Assembly (NCBI GenBank): GCA_024516155.1
Contig: JAJJXM010000003.1
Location: 806,001 to 870,000, forward strand
Length of the DNA stretch: 64,000 nucleotides
Source: Pyronema omphalodes
Lineage: Eukaryota; Ascomycota; Pezizomycetes; Pezizales; Pyronemataceae
Reading direction: 5' to 3'
Shown: one piece after another, positions 24,314-35,818 of the stretch
How positions within the stretch are numbered: the stretch's first letter is position 1
Layout of the letters: each line of letters starts with the position of its first letter
Notes under the pieces: generated by a model
Databases searched by the model: none
What the model was told of the DNA's origin: nothing
The model's input: the letters and a program-made list of their open reading frames with translations, nothing else
Position numbers and translations under genes: made by a program

Positions 24314-26205
24314 CCCCTCGCTGCTACCCTGTCGCGCTGCACTGCTGCAGGTTATGTGGGTACTAAGCAGGGGTATGGTTAGCTTTGGTGAGCAGGGAGA
24401 CTGGCTAACTTTGTTGGGAACTAGCATTAACAGCGGCCGAGCAGCAAGGGCGGAAAGCAGTGATGGGACCTAGCCTTGTTTGAGAGGCCAAGAAGTAATC
24501 CTAGCCTTATTGCAGAGGGCCAAGGCTTAGCCTAGCAGTGAACAGAGCAGGCGCGGACAGGCACGGCAGCGAGAGAACCAGAGAGCCAAAGGAGCCAGAG
24601 AAGCCCAGAGGACGAACGAAGTAAGCGGCAAAAAGAGAAGCCAGAGAACGAACGAACCAGACAGAGCAGAGCAACAGCAGCAAGCAAGCAAGCAAGCGGC
24701 AGGACAAGGCCAGCATCGGGCTCGCTGTCGCATCAGCTTCCCTCCGTTTGAGGCTCCTCTTCTCGCTCGCACCCGTCTCTGGTCTGGTCTGGTATGGGTA
24801 TGGTACCAGCTCCTCATTTTGAGCCTCCGCTCGCTCGCACCCGTATCGTACCAAGCTCTCTCCCCCGTCCGAGTCTCTTCCCTCATCGGCTTGGCAACCC
24901 TCCTCCTGCTTCTGCTCCAGCCTGGCACCAGCTTCCTCTGGGCGATCGGCTCGAGAATACACACCCCCCCCTCCCCTCCCCATACACATAATTGTTTTAT
25001 CATTCATCCTTGAACACGAAAGTAGAGTTGAAAGGAAGAAAGAAAGGAAGAAAGAAAGAAAGCCCAACAGCAGGAGGAAATATACTCTCAACAGCAGAAG
25101 GAGATATATTCCCACTCAGCAGGAGGAGATATACTCCCACTCAGCAGGAGATACATACCATACCATACCATACCAAACAGACCTGCATCACTCTAGAGAC
25201 CCCAACTCTACCAGCATACATACAAGCAATACCCCCCAGCATACATAGCACCCATACACAAGCATACCATACAAGCATCACTCTACTGAGCAGAGCAGCA
25301 GCACCAGCAGCAGCAGCACCACCACCACCACCGCTTCCACATTTCGCAACTAAATACGGCGACCTCCTCCAGCTGCAACTACAACCGCACCGCAACTGCA
25401 ACTACGAACACACGCAGAACTGCTAAACCCGCACCCCCCATCCGAGAGATACATCCAACCCACGAAAAAAAAAAGAACCACTCATAGAAATTCAACAAGG
25501 CAGAAGGCACAATTACTCAACGCCAAAGGCCCCTTTGCTGCAGTCCACAGCCGCGCTACGGATTCCCTCCAACAACACCCCATCTCAATCCGTCGTCCCT
25601 TCTACGGCTCAATACACAGCAGCACTCCAGACAGACATACAGACAGACATACAGACAGATAGACGATCGAGCAAGCGGCGAGCGAGTGAACGAATGAGCA
25701 AATAATTCCGTGATTGTTCATATTCAGTCCTAGTCCCATCCAACTAAGCCGACCTATCTCTCCTACATACCGTTCTACTGCCATCGTCGCCCAGCCCACA
25801 GACATTCCTCGTTCTTCCACACGACATCTTGCTGCAGTGGGCGTTGGTACTTCCTGTAGGTAGACACTTACCGCCGCACAAACTCGACTCGACGTGTTCA
25901 CCGAAAGTTCGAGCTTGTGTCTCCCGATTTTATATCACATCTCCTTCTTTCCCCCTCCACTCCTCTGGCCGTCGAAGCCTTGCCCAAAAGTGAAACGAAG
26001 ATTGGACTTTGTCTCATCTTTTCCATATTTTCTGTCAAGTTTACCACACGACTTTGTTGTTACAACCACCGTTGTAACCATAGCTTACAACAGGTACAGC
26101 TCTTTGCGTGTACTGCAGTTTCCCGATAATACGTGCGTTGTGACATCAGACTGGGCACCCTCTCCTCCCTTACCCCACATGCCGCTCTCTCCTTACAGTA
26201 ATTCA

Positions 26206-26246
26206 ATGTTCAAGTAGCAATGGCTAAGCGTAAAATATTCAAGTAG
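26206..26246 (+). promoter_or_regulatory. Two tandem short uORFs in the kinase leader
   Basis: ATG TTC AAG TAG at 26206-26217 is followed 2 nt later by a second short frame, MAKRKIFK-stop, at 26220-26246. Both end in the same TTCAAGTAG. They lie 220 nt upstream of the chosen kinase start and would act as uORFs if retained in the mRNA. Confidence 0.35.
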
Positions 26247-26466
26247 ATTCGATCCTTTATAGCGACAAAGTCCACCCTTCGTAACGCTCGTCTACATTTC
26301 CATCATTCACATCCAGTAATTTCTGTTTCTGTCCGGACGTGATATCTACACTTTCGCAATAACACACCACTCGTTGTCTCCAGTGAAAGACTTGCGTCTG
26401 GACGGCAGTTCGCGTCCCGGCGGAGATTCGCTTTCAACACAGTATGCGACTGAGACGTCGGCGATC

Positions 26467-29400
26467 ATGACTATGAGATTGCGGAGTCACACCCCTAGCC
26501 AGAATCCCTCAACCTCTCCGTTGCCCCTTCTAGATGAACACCTACAACAATTAGATACTCAGCCAAATTCAACTCTCACCTCTGCTAACACTTCACGACA
26601 TACCTCTAATACATCAATATACTCTATGTCCTACCACCATGTGCCGACTCGGCATTCAACCCCACCTACACCTATTTCGTCTCCTGGACTATTCCGTCCT
26701 CCTTCGACCCAGCCGCTGAATAGCACTACTCCTATTGAACTGGTCGATGGTCAACTTTTACATCCCGCTCAGTACACTGATATGGTTCGGGAAACGAACC
26801 AGTTAGAAACTGATTATGATCCTGCCACTGGCCGGAAAATGATCAACGACTACACAATTATCGATGAAATTGGACGTGGAACTCATGGCAAGGTCAAGCT
26901 TGGATTCGATCAGCGCACCAATCAAATGGTTGCCATAAAAATTGTGGATCGTACTCAAGGAAGACCGCGGTTGGGAGGTAAGGAGCAAAGAGAAGGCTCG
27001 GAAACAAAGATTCGGCGTGAAATTGCCATCTTGAAGAAGATACGGCATGAAAATGTTGTCCGATTAATCGAGGTAATTGATGATGATCGCAGTAAGAAGG
27101 TTTATTTAGTATTGGAATACGTGGTCCTCGGAGAGGTTGTTTGGCAGAAGGAAGCAGATAAAGATGTTTTGAGACGGGATCACCAGCGCCTTAAGAGGGA
27201 TATTGCTGCCGCTCGAGCTCAGTTAGCAGTAGCTGCGGCAGATAACACTGGTTCAACAAAGGTCCCCGAGAAACGCCGGAGACGGAAACGAACAAGCGCC
27301 TCTTTCTGGTCGTTGGAATTTGCTTCGGAAGCCGACTCAGAAGAGGACGATCAGGAGGACCCGGCTGACATGTCTGATGATGAACCACTATGGGAACCTT
27401 TCAAAGAGGATGGTCTACCTGCGATGACAATAGAGGAAGCACGGAAGTGTTTTAGGGATACGGTCATCGGACTCGATCACTTACATTGGAATGGAATTAT
27501 TCATCGCGACATTAAACCAGCAAATCTTTTATGGACACAAGATAAAGTTACTAAAATTTCAGATTTTGGTGTCAGTTTCTTGGGTCGACCCTCGAAATCA
27601 GATAACGATGATGGATCGGGAGACGATGAACCAACAGGATATGAGCAGGACGAACTAGAGCTAGCTAAGACTGCGGGAACAGTTCCTTTCTTTGCCCCCG
27701 AACTTTGCTCAATTGGTGGGTTTTGCCCTATCGCATTGCTTGCGTGTGATATGATATGGTGTCACACATTGCACGCGGGTAATGAGGTGGTTTGGCCAGT
27801 TGACTGATATTTCATGTTAGATTCTTCAAACAAATTTCCCATCACTTCTGCGATTGATGTATGGGCTCTTGGTGTTACTTTGTTCTGTTTCATCTTCGGA
27901 CGGTTGCCTTTCAACGCAGAGACCGATTTTGCGATCATTAGAAGCATTGCCGAGGATGAATTGTTCATCCCCCGACGAAGACTTCGAACAAACAAACCAG
28001 AGTTGGCCCCTGACCATCAGCTTACGCCCGAAGAGTTGGAAGAGTACGAGACGGAACCTGTTGATGAAGAACTCCGCGACCTTATCAGTCGTCTGCTAAC
28101 CAAGAATCCTACGAAGCGAATCTTGTTAAAAGATGTTAAACGCCATCCTTGGGTGCTTAGAGGTATGGAAGATCCTGTCGGATGGGTTAAAGAGACGGAC
28201 CCGGAACACACATCACATGGTGAGAAGATCGAAGTTACAACAGAGGACGTCGAGACAGCGGTTTCGGTACCTAGTATTGTCAGCCGCGCTAAACAGGGCT
28301 TACGAAAACTTGCCGGTGCATGGAATCGAACTTTGAGAAAACGTGGTAGTAACGCAACAAATATGGGGGATTCAAAGGATAAGACACCGACAAGCTTAGA
28401 GACTCCAAGTGGGAGAAAGCAAGGTCAGCAGAAGAGTTTCTTTAGTTTATTCATGGATGATCCGGATAAGGAATTACAATGGCTTGGAAAGGTTGATGAA
28501 CCGAGAGAAGATGAGATGCTAAATCAACTAGCCCCCAGTGTGTCAGCCTCCAGTATAGGATCGTCGGAAACCGTAAACGGACAAACCCAGAAGTCAGAAC
28601 AACACGAGCAGCATGACCAGTCATGGCTACCCGGAGTCGCAAGTGGCTCGTGGGCCCCGCAACCCAAAGTTAGGCGGAAGCAGTCATTTCTCGCCGTAGG
28701 AAACCCCCTTACTCGAAGACACTCTACCTTCAACCAAGACGCCGTAAGGTCTACTCACCTTGCGCCAACGGAACCCCCTCCAAGTAGTCCCGTGGATGAA
28801 CCAGCTCACCAATTCAAAGCAGAGAGCACCGCAGCTTTAGTGGCCCCGTCAATTGCTCGCCATATTAACCACAGTGTAAAGGCCGATGAACTTGGAAGAG
28901 GCCTTAACACACCAAGGAAAACGTCTTCTTATGAGGACAAAAGCCCCCTAAAGGCTAGGGCTTTGTTGAGCGGCGCACTATCCGGAAAAGTCTCCCCTAC
29001 GGCCGTCCCTTCGGTGGATTACGATGTATTGCCCAGCTTCAACCCGGTTTCCGGAAGCCATATTCCTTTGAACCGTTATGGACGAACATGTAATTCGGTC
29101 ATTCACGAACGATTCGAGCGTCATCAGAAAGAGGAACACAAAGTAGCTAAAGCTGTCTTGGGAAAGAATGCTCTCGAGAACATTCCAATCAACCTACCAG
29201 GCGGCGGTGCTTACCAGGAGAATCAAAGATTCCAGTCGGAAGATGGATCTGGAGGTCCCTCAAGCGAATCTACCACGAGTCCTCAAACGGATAGCACCAT
29301 GCGATCTTGGGCAACCGCCCCAATTGCCATGTCTCCGAACCCTCGTGGCAGACTGCGTTACTGCGAGCCACCCTCGCCTAGATCTGACGGTGCAAACTTA

Positions 29401-29862
29401 GTATCATCTTCCAGCAACGAAAGATTCGCCAATACTGCCGGATCAAGCTTTACCAATTCCACCAGCTTCCCGAGTATCGCCACCAACCCCTCGTCGGTAT
29501 CATCGGACTTCTTCTTCAGCCAGTACTCTCGCAAGGGATCTATGGTTCCTACCGAATACAGCCAGGAGACAAGCTACGACGATGAATACCACCAAAGGGC
29601 TATCGATGCGAACTTGCGTGGACGGAAACCGAGCGAATTTTTATGCGATGCAGAGGATGAGGCGGAGACGGATTCTGACGAATCAGAAGGAGGCTTCTGT
29701 ATGGATCGACGAATTAAGCGAACCCAAAGCATCACCATCGGTCAGTTAGCCCGGGAATCAGACGAAGCAAAGGATGCGGCATTGAGACAGACAAGCCGAC
29801 CACCATTTAGGACACAAATCAGTAGCCGAAGCTCCGGAACCGTGAAAGCTCGGAAAGATTGA
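26467..29862 (+). CDS. CaMKK/Ssp1-type protein kinase (AMPK/SNF1-activating family)
   Basis: Serine/threonine kinase of the group that includes fission yeast Ssp1 and budding yeast Sak1/Tos3, which phosphorylate AMPK/Snf1. Exons 26467..27715 and 27821..29862; the 105-nt intron falls after the APELC motif (1096 aa). The start is the first in-frame ATG; the frame stays open upstream to 26374 without another ATG, so a spliced upstream exon is possible. The N-terminus is Ser/Thr/Pro-rich. The kinase domain spans about residues 125-527: G-loop GRGTHGKVKLG, Lys in VAIKIV, an Arg/Pro-type insert (GRPRLGGKEQREG), HRDIKPANLLW near 345, DFGVS near 364, APELC and DVWALG. A 70-residue acidic/basic insert lies between the hinge and helix E. 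The 570-residue tail is Ser-rich and probably regulatory. Catalytic residues are all present. Confidence 0.9.
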
Positions 29863-31045
29863 TTTTTATAGGTCTTGAGAATTTTTTTTTTTGATTTTTT
29901 TTTTGGGGAGGAATCGAATTCAAAAATTTGACAACTTGATTTGCCGACTTGACAACTTGAAATATTTATCTCCTCAACACCCCCACCCAACCTCCCCTCC
30001 CATCCCATCCACAACCCTAGCACCGGAACTTGTGTACGTGTTTTATTATGTCATTACTTGGAAACTGATTTTTTTGTGAGGACTATGACTTGATGATTCG
30101 GGGCGTTTTTTTTTTATTTTATTTTATTTTATTTATTTATAGCTTGCCTGTTTGTTTTGTTTTGTTTGTTTGTCTTTGATTATTATGCGTTTATTTTTTT
30201 TTCTTTTTTTTGAGTTGAGTTGCGTGCTTGTTTATTTTTTGTTTTTTTTTGAATTGTTATACCTCTCCTTTTTGTTGCATCTATCTATGTTTATCCATCG
30301 TTTTAGATGCATTTTTGGGAGGAACTATTGTCTGGGTTTTTTGTTATCTGTTTTTTTGTTTTTTTGTTTTTTTTTTCACCTTTTTTTTGGTTTTTTCGAA
30401 TTTTTCGAATTTTTCGAATTACTCCTACTCCTCATACTCCTACTCCTACTCATCCTACTCCTACTCATCCTACTCCTACTCATCCTACTCCTACTCCTTT
30501 TTAGCCTTTTGTGTATAATGTTTTTTTTTTCCTTTACTTTTTTTAACCTTTTCTTTTTACTTTTTTTTACTTTTTTTTCTTTTTTTTAACCTTTTCTTGT
30601 CTTTCTTATCTTTCTTCTTTTTTTTTATGTCATATCTTTTTGCCTTCCACTTTTTAAGGCTGGAGAAAGCGGAGAAAACGGAGAAAGTTTCAAGGATGAA
30701 TATGAACATTGAGAGCAAAAGCAAAAGAAAAAGGAATAAGGAATAAGGAAAGATAGAGATCGAGGTTTTACATAGCATACATAGCATATAGCATATATGT
30801 AGGCTTTCGATCGTGGAAAATTGCTTTTTGGGGGGGCGGGCGGTGGGGGGTGGGGGAAAGGGGGGACTCGGGGGAGGAGGAGCAGGTTTTGAGTTTTTGT
30901 AAATATGCATATTTTTGGGGCTGTGTTTGGATGGGAGTGGATTTTGAATTTTTTTTTATGCTTGGAATGGCATTGGCAACGGCAATGGGAATGGGAGCTT
31001 GGGAATGGGATTTTAGGGTGGATTGGGTAGATTTGGGATGGTATG

Positions 31046-31130
31046 GATGGATGGAAGGAAGGATGGATGGATGGAAGGAAGGATGGATGGATGGGATGGA
31101 TGGATGGGATGGATGGATGGGATGGAGCTG
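31046..31130. repeat. GGAT / GGAAGGAT repeat
   Basis: Tandem GGAT units interspersed with GGAAGGAA, about 85 bp. Confidence 0.85.
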
Positions 31131-31388
31131 GCGGTTGGGGTTGGGAGGTATATGCATGAAGGACAATCAAGTTAGCATAACGAAATTCGGATATGATGAA
31201 AATAAGACAGCATAGCATAGCAAGGACAGCATAACAAAGCAAAGGAAACCCAAGGAAACCCAAAGAAACCAGTGCGAAGGAATTAAACATAACATAAGAT
31301 AGTTATAGTATAGTTATAGTATAGTATAGGAATCATAGGATAGTTATCGGAATCTTTCTGTTTTTTTTTTCTTTTTTTCTTTCTTTTC

Positions 31389-31637
31389 TTTTTCTTTTTC
31401 TTTTTCTTTTTCTTTTTCTTTTTCTTTTCTTTTTCTTTTTCTTTTTCTTTTTCTTTTTCTTTTTCTTTTTCTTTTTCTTTTTCTTTTTCTTTTTCTTTTT
31501 CTTTTTCTTTTTCTTTTTCTTTTTCTTTTTCTTTTTCTTTTTCTTTTTCTTTTTCTTTTTCTTTTCTTTTTCTTTTTCTTTTTCTTTTTCTTTTTCTTTT
31601 TCTTTTTCTTTTTCTTTTTTTTCTTTCTTTTTCTTTT
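31389..31637. repeat. 250-bp polypyrimidine array (CTTTTT)n
   Basis: About 40 CTTTTT units, all pyrimidine on the + strand, with two one-base contractions. Homopurine-homopyrimidine mirror sequence of this kind can form triplex DNA. Minus-strand frames read as Lys/Glu or Lys/Arg runs and are not genes. Confidence 0.95.
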
Positions 31638-32046
31638 GGAGGGGGGAGGGGTAGGGGGCACGATGGAGCATGGGATGAAATGGAATGGAATGATGGATTG
31701 TTACTTGCATTTTTAAAATGGCATTGGGAGGCTTGTGTTTTTGATTTTTGTCTTTGCTTTGAGTTTTTGAGTTTTTTTGAAGTTTATGGGTTATTTATAA
31801 TCTTTTTGTGATTTTGTTTTGTGGTATGTGGTTGTGAGTGAGTGGTTTGTGAGTACGCTTGATTTTTTTTTTTTGAGATATTTGGAATTTGAAAAAGTTG
31901 ATTTTTGAAATATTCGAAATATTCGAATTAATTCAAAGGAAATGCTCGTCTGGACGAAGTGGCGAAATGCATGTGACGGTTAGATGTATGTGATGGCTAC
32001 ATAGAGATGGTGGTGATGGATAGATGGTGGTGGCTATGGTAATGAT

Positions 32047-32178
32047 GATACTGATACTGATACTGATACTGATACTGATACTGATACTGATACTGATACT
32101 GATACTGATACTGATACTGATACTGATACTGATACTGATACTGATACTGATACTGATACTGATACTGATACTGATACT
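32047..32178. repeat. Perfect hexanucleotide repeat (GATACT)22
   Basis: Exactly 132 bp, 22 uninterrupted copies of GATACT. The minus-strand frame reads as QY repeats. Confidence 0.97.
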
Positions 32179-32701
32179 GGTTACAGAAATGGTAATATAG
32201 CAATACTATCCCGGAATTGGATAGTAAACTATCTAGTGCCGGTTAACAATGGAATCTGTGTTTGTGGATTTGTGGATTTGTGGATTTGTGGATTTGTGAT
32301 ACTACATGATTCAGTGATTCAGTCATTCCATCCGGATACTGGAGATAAGGTTGGAACTTTAGACTTTGGACTTTAAACTTTGAAGAGCTCAGCTTGGCTT
32401 AGCTCAGCACAGCTCAGAGAATATTGGTGGGGAAAGATACATATATTCTCTACTCTATATCCCCCTCCCCCTCCCCCTCTCCCTCCCCCCCTTCCCCCCG
32501 CACATCCCCTCATTATATTTGTTCTATCGATAGTATCTTTTCTCGGTATCGAAATAATCCAATGTCACTAACTGAGATTTCCCTCTCTATTTCCATCTTA
32601 CTCTCTCTCTCTCTTCCTCCTTCTTCTCCTAAGTGCCAGCCTATCCTGGGCTCTTTCATGCTGCTTTTTTATCTTTCTTTGTTTATTATGGATTTTTATT
32701 G

Positions 32702-32923
32702 CTCTTTCTCTTTCTCTTTCTCTTTCTCTTTCTCTTTCTCTTTCTCTTTCTCTTTCTCTTTCTCTTTCTCTTTCTCTTTCTCTTTCTCTTTCTCTTTCTC
32801 TTCTCTTTCTCTTTCTCTTTCTCTTTCTCTTTCTCTTTCTCTTTCTCTTTCTCTTTCTCTTTCTCTTTCTCTTTCTCTTTCTCTTTCTCTTTCTCTTTCT
32901 CTTTCTCTTTCTCTTTCTCTTTC
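32702..32923. repeat. 222-bp polypyrimidine array (CTTTCT)n
   Basis: About 37 CTTTCT units with a single break near 32801, all pyrimidine. Forward frames read as FS, LF or SL runs and the reverse frames as KR or RE runs, all artefacts. Confidence 0.96.
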
Positions 32924-33658
32924 TTGGCGGATATCGTTTATTGTGCTTTCTTACAGGCTTACAGGATGACAGGATTACAGGCTTACAGGCTTCATCGTTC
33001 GGGGAAAATTTATAGTTTATCACCGCAATATTATCTGGAGTCTGGTGTTATGGAATTAGAAACTACTAAATGGAGGTTATAGTCCTGATTGACTCGTGGG
33101 ATACACAGGGATAGTAGGTTTTTATATGATTTTTGTATACAGGATTTTTCAACGGGATTATTTACATAATTTTCTACTTGCTTTTTACGTGATGGAACAA
33201 CAATATGAAGTTTTCTTTGTCATCCCACTATAGAATGTATAGAAGAGCTAGAGATAGAGGTGAAATATTATGACTGATGTTGATATTAATTTATGAATTT
33301 CGTGATTTAAAATATTTGGGGAAAAAAATCTAGTTATTAAACATTTTATACATTAACAATTTTATAAAGGTCTAGGTAGATACTATTATTTTTATGGAGA
33401 TATTGTAAATATTTCCTGATTAAAACATACTATTACGCATACTGAATTAGATTTCAAAATCTTAAGCAATGCTACAAATACAAAATGGTATATATGCATA
33501 TATATATACTCCGTAAATCATATTTCCAGTCAGTCCAAACTTTTAAACCGGCTGAGACAATGTTGCGATGGGAAACATGCTCATATAAGAAAAAACGACC
33601 AGCGCTAAAGGATTCCAAAAACTTAAAACTCAAAATTCCCAATGATAACCCTTAACCC

Positions 33659-34758
33659 TTAGGTCGGGTTACCATTTGTATGTTGTGCTTCCAACATGGC
33701 AATTTTTGAGCGGAGTTCACGTATCTCATCCTTTAGCTGGGAATTCTCCTTCTCCAACCTCTCATTCTTGTGTTCGAGCTTCTCGTTACGCCCTTCTAAT
33801 TTATCTAACCGAGCATCCGCACGGGCCAATTGGCTCTCCAAGAGTGCCATTGCTACTCTGCCATTATTCTGGAGTTCCTTTTCGACAGATGCGACTAATC
33901 GTCCAAGTATGTGGGTATCGCGATCTCGGTCTACAGAAACATCCACTTGCCGAGATATCATGTCCGATGCACCATTTACAGACAACGATGGCTGGGTAAA
34001 TGGTATATTATCAGAGGGGGTAGTTTTGGGTTTGATTTTCTGCAGAGAAGGTTTTGTAGACAATATAAGAGGTTGCTGAAAGTCCATCGGATCAGGAGTA
34101 GCCAGCATAGCTGCGGTGAAATTTTGCGACAACTGTGTTGCTGCAGCCAGCGCAACATCGTCTCCTTCTACAACGTTTTCTGTATCGCCGACTTGTATAT
34201 CTTCACCAGTATCATCCTCCTCCTCCCCTCCTGCGTCTTCGTCTTCTTGGTAGCTCGTATTTGGATCCGATAAAAATGATGTGTTAAACTGTAACCGTAG
34301 TTGGTTGTCATCGCTTCCATCCATTATCTCCTTCGCATACTTGACATCCCATTTCGCATCGTCGGTAAGCTCGCCAGATGATTTCCCATATCCGTCAACC
34401 AATAGATCGGTAAAGAATTTCCTAAGAAATTCACCATCCCTTGGACGTCGATTCATCACTAACGCGTCCTTATTGTATTCCACCGCAACCATACGCCACC
34501 CGTTTGTATCAGGCGGTCTAATCTTTCGAATCACCGCAAAAGCTCGCATCTTGTCGCCCCGTGTAAACGATTGCGCACCTGGGAGTCGGCCACCGCGTTT
34601 TTTCCGCGCTGGAGTTTCATCAGGACTGGTAGGGGAGGCTGTGTCGCCGGTAAAGGAAGACGTTCCTGGAATTTCCTGCTAATGTGATGGTTAGTCCGAA
34701 GTGATGGAGAGGATGAAAGTAGGGCAAACACTTCAGCTCGTCGCTTCGTAGTAGACAT
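33659..34758 (-). CDS. DUF6818-type protein with C-terminal coiled coil (unknown function)
   Basis: Exons (minus strand) 34758..34732 and 34678..33659, joined across a 53-nt intron with a GTGTTT donor (348 aa). The short first exon gives MSTTKRRAE. Residues about 30-125 look like the DUF6818 fold seen in fungi and oomycetes: GGRLPGAQSFTRGDK, then NGWRMVAVEYNKDA and LRKFFTDLL. By its Trp spacing this resembles a Myb/SANT-like helical DNA-binding module (inference). The middle is very acidic. The last 50 residues form a heptad coiled coil (KLEGRNEKLEHKNERLEKE). Such proteins are sometimes encoded near or within transposon-derived genes, but no transposon ends are visible here. Function unknown; nuclear DNA-binding adaptor is a guess. 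Confidence 0.75.
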
Positions 34759-35332
34759 GTTTGGGATGTGCACGGCCGGTGTAGGTTGATAGCAAGACTG
34801 TAGGGATATCGATGGGTTGCTCTGCGCGCTGCCTAGAGCTGTTCGACTGGGACCCCCTATTATCTGCCGGCAGGATCCACATCATGGTTGCTAACCGTAT
34901 TGGAATATTCATTTCTATTACGGAACAAGTCAATTTGACTTTATTTATTGGTCCCAGTTAATATTTCTACCTAAGTGAGGGTTAAATAGAAGCTGAGAGG
35001 GAATTGAAAATAGCTGCTGATGCACTCTGGGGGAGTTTTTTTCTAAATAACGTGATTATCGCAGGGTTAGGGTGCTCGACTTCAGATGATCGCCAGGCGG
35101 TGATACAGATACCCAGAAACACAAGGGAACAAGGGAACAACTTCATGGTAAAGATGCACGTTTTGGGTCAAAGGAATATTGGCGTAGTTCCTTTTTATCA
35201 AATACCAAGATATACCCCTAATTTTTAGACAATTAATTAGTAAGTCCATCAAAAATGACAGCCCGTACTCAGTCGGCCGCAAAAGTTCAGATAAACAACG
35301 ACTATTCAAAGCCTGCTCATTCTATGTATTAA
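34759..35332. other. Spacer upstream of the DUF6818 gene
   Basis: No supported gene. It contains the probable promoter of the minus-strand DUF6818 gene. Unremarkable AT-rich DNA follows up to the MITE at 35336. Confidence 0.5.
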
Positions 35333-35335
35333 TTA

Positions 35336-35432
35336 GGGTGCGTTTGGTTCGACCGAAAACAAAGTTTTTTGACCAAATTTCACAGGTAAAACGGGCTAAA
35401 AACATTGTTTTTGGTTGGAACCAAACGCACCC
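35336..35432. mobile_element. 97-bp Tourist-like MITE with TTA target duplication
   Basis: Nearly the whole element is one inverted repeat. The left arm begins GGGTGCGTTTGGTTC and continues GACCGAAAACAAAG. The right arm read in reverse begins GGGTGCGTTTGGTTC and continues CAACCAAAAACAATG. A 3-bp TTA sits directly outside both ends (35333-35335 and 35433-35435). This size, hairpin form and TTA/TAA target site fit non-autonomous PIF/Harbinger (Tourist-like) MITEs. No coding capacity. Confidence 0.88.
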
Positions 35433-35435
35433 TTA

Positions 35436-35818
35436 CCTCAACAGAGGCAGGCAACGACTCGATGCTGAAAAATGGCAATGTTAACCAGAAAATAAATGAA
35501 CCAAGCATCGTCGCCCACCCAACACTCAGACAAGGCCAATGTCTGCCCAAAACGAACAATATCCCGAAACATTCTTGGCGTATTTTCACAAGGTTCGGTT
35601 CTCGAGTGATGCTATGACATAAGCGATGGTATCACACAATCACTCGGACAGCAAGATTTTATGGGGAAAGATTTGATGATAGCAGGATATATCACATGGG
35701 CGCAGATAAATAGGAAAGTGAAATGCTTTTTTCCCATACACATTGCGATCGTAAAAGAAAGCCCGAAGAAAACACCGAAAAAAAACCCCAACCAAACAAG
35801 ACTTTATTAAAGACACGC
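35436..35818. other. 3' flank of the uL3 gene
   Basis: No gene seen. It lies downstream of the minus-strand uL3 gene; on the minus strand an AATAAA-like signal (AATAAAGT) occurs shortly after the stop codon. Confidence 0.5.

Larger units (their letters stand above)
15368..26466. other. 11 kb gene-free, microsatellite-rich region with kinase leader
   Basis: No supported protein gene. It contains a 13-nt G run near 18430, several short tandem repeats (listed separately), a GACGAA tract near 21535-21560, a CACCAT tract near 22570-22615, a 271-bp CATA array, an ATT tract near 23290-23320 and a foldable segment at 24241-24313. The last kilobase is C/T-rich and probably contains the promoter and 5' leader of the kinase gene. 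Two overlapping frames remain open at 18604-19302 but resemble nothing I know. Confidence 0.55.
29863..33658. other. 3.8 kb gene-free region with long microsatellites
   Basis: No supported gene. The kinase 3' flank is T-rich (30100-30640). ACTCCT repeats lie near 30420-30500, GGAT-type repeats near 31046-31130, and three long arrays are listed separately. A GTGGATTT repeat occurs near 32260-32296. From 33100 to 33658 the sequence is AT-rich without visible structure and contains the 3' flank of the minus-strand DUF6818 gene. Confidence 0.6.

Noticed and set aside
24507..25115. 202-codon minus-strand ORF
   Set aside because: Begins with Leu/Phe runs from purine-rich sequence and overlaps another open frame; no domain seen.
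31333..31710. Lys/Glu/Arg-run proteins over the CTTTTT array
   Set aside because: Artefacts of the polypyrimidine repeat; the same applies to the QY ORF at 31997-32203 and the SF/SL/KR ORFs at 32424-33082.
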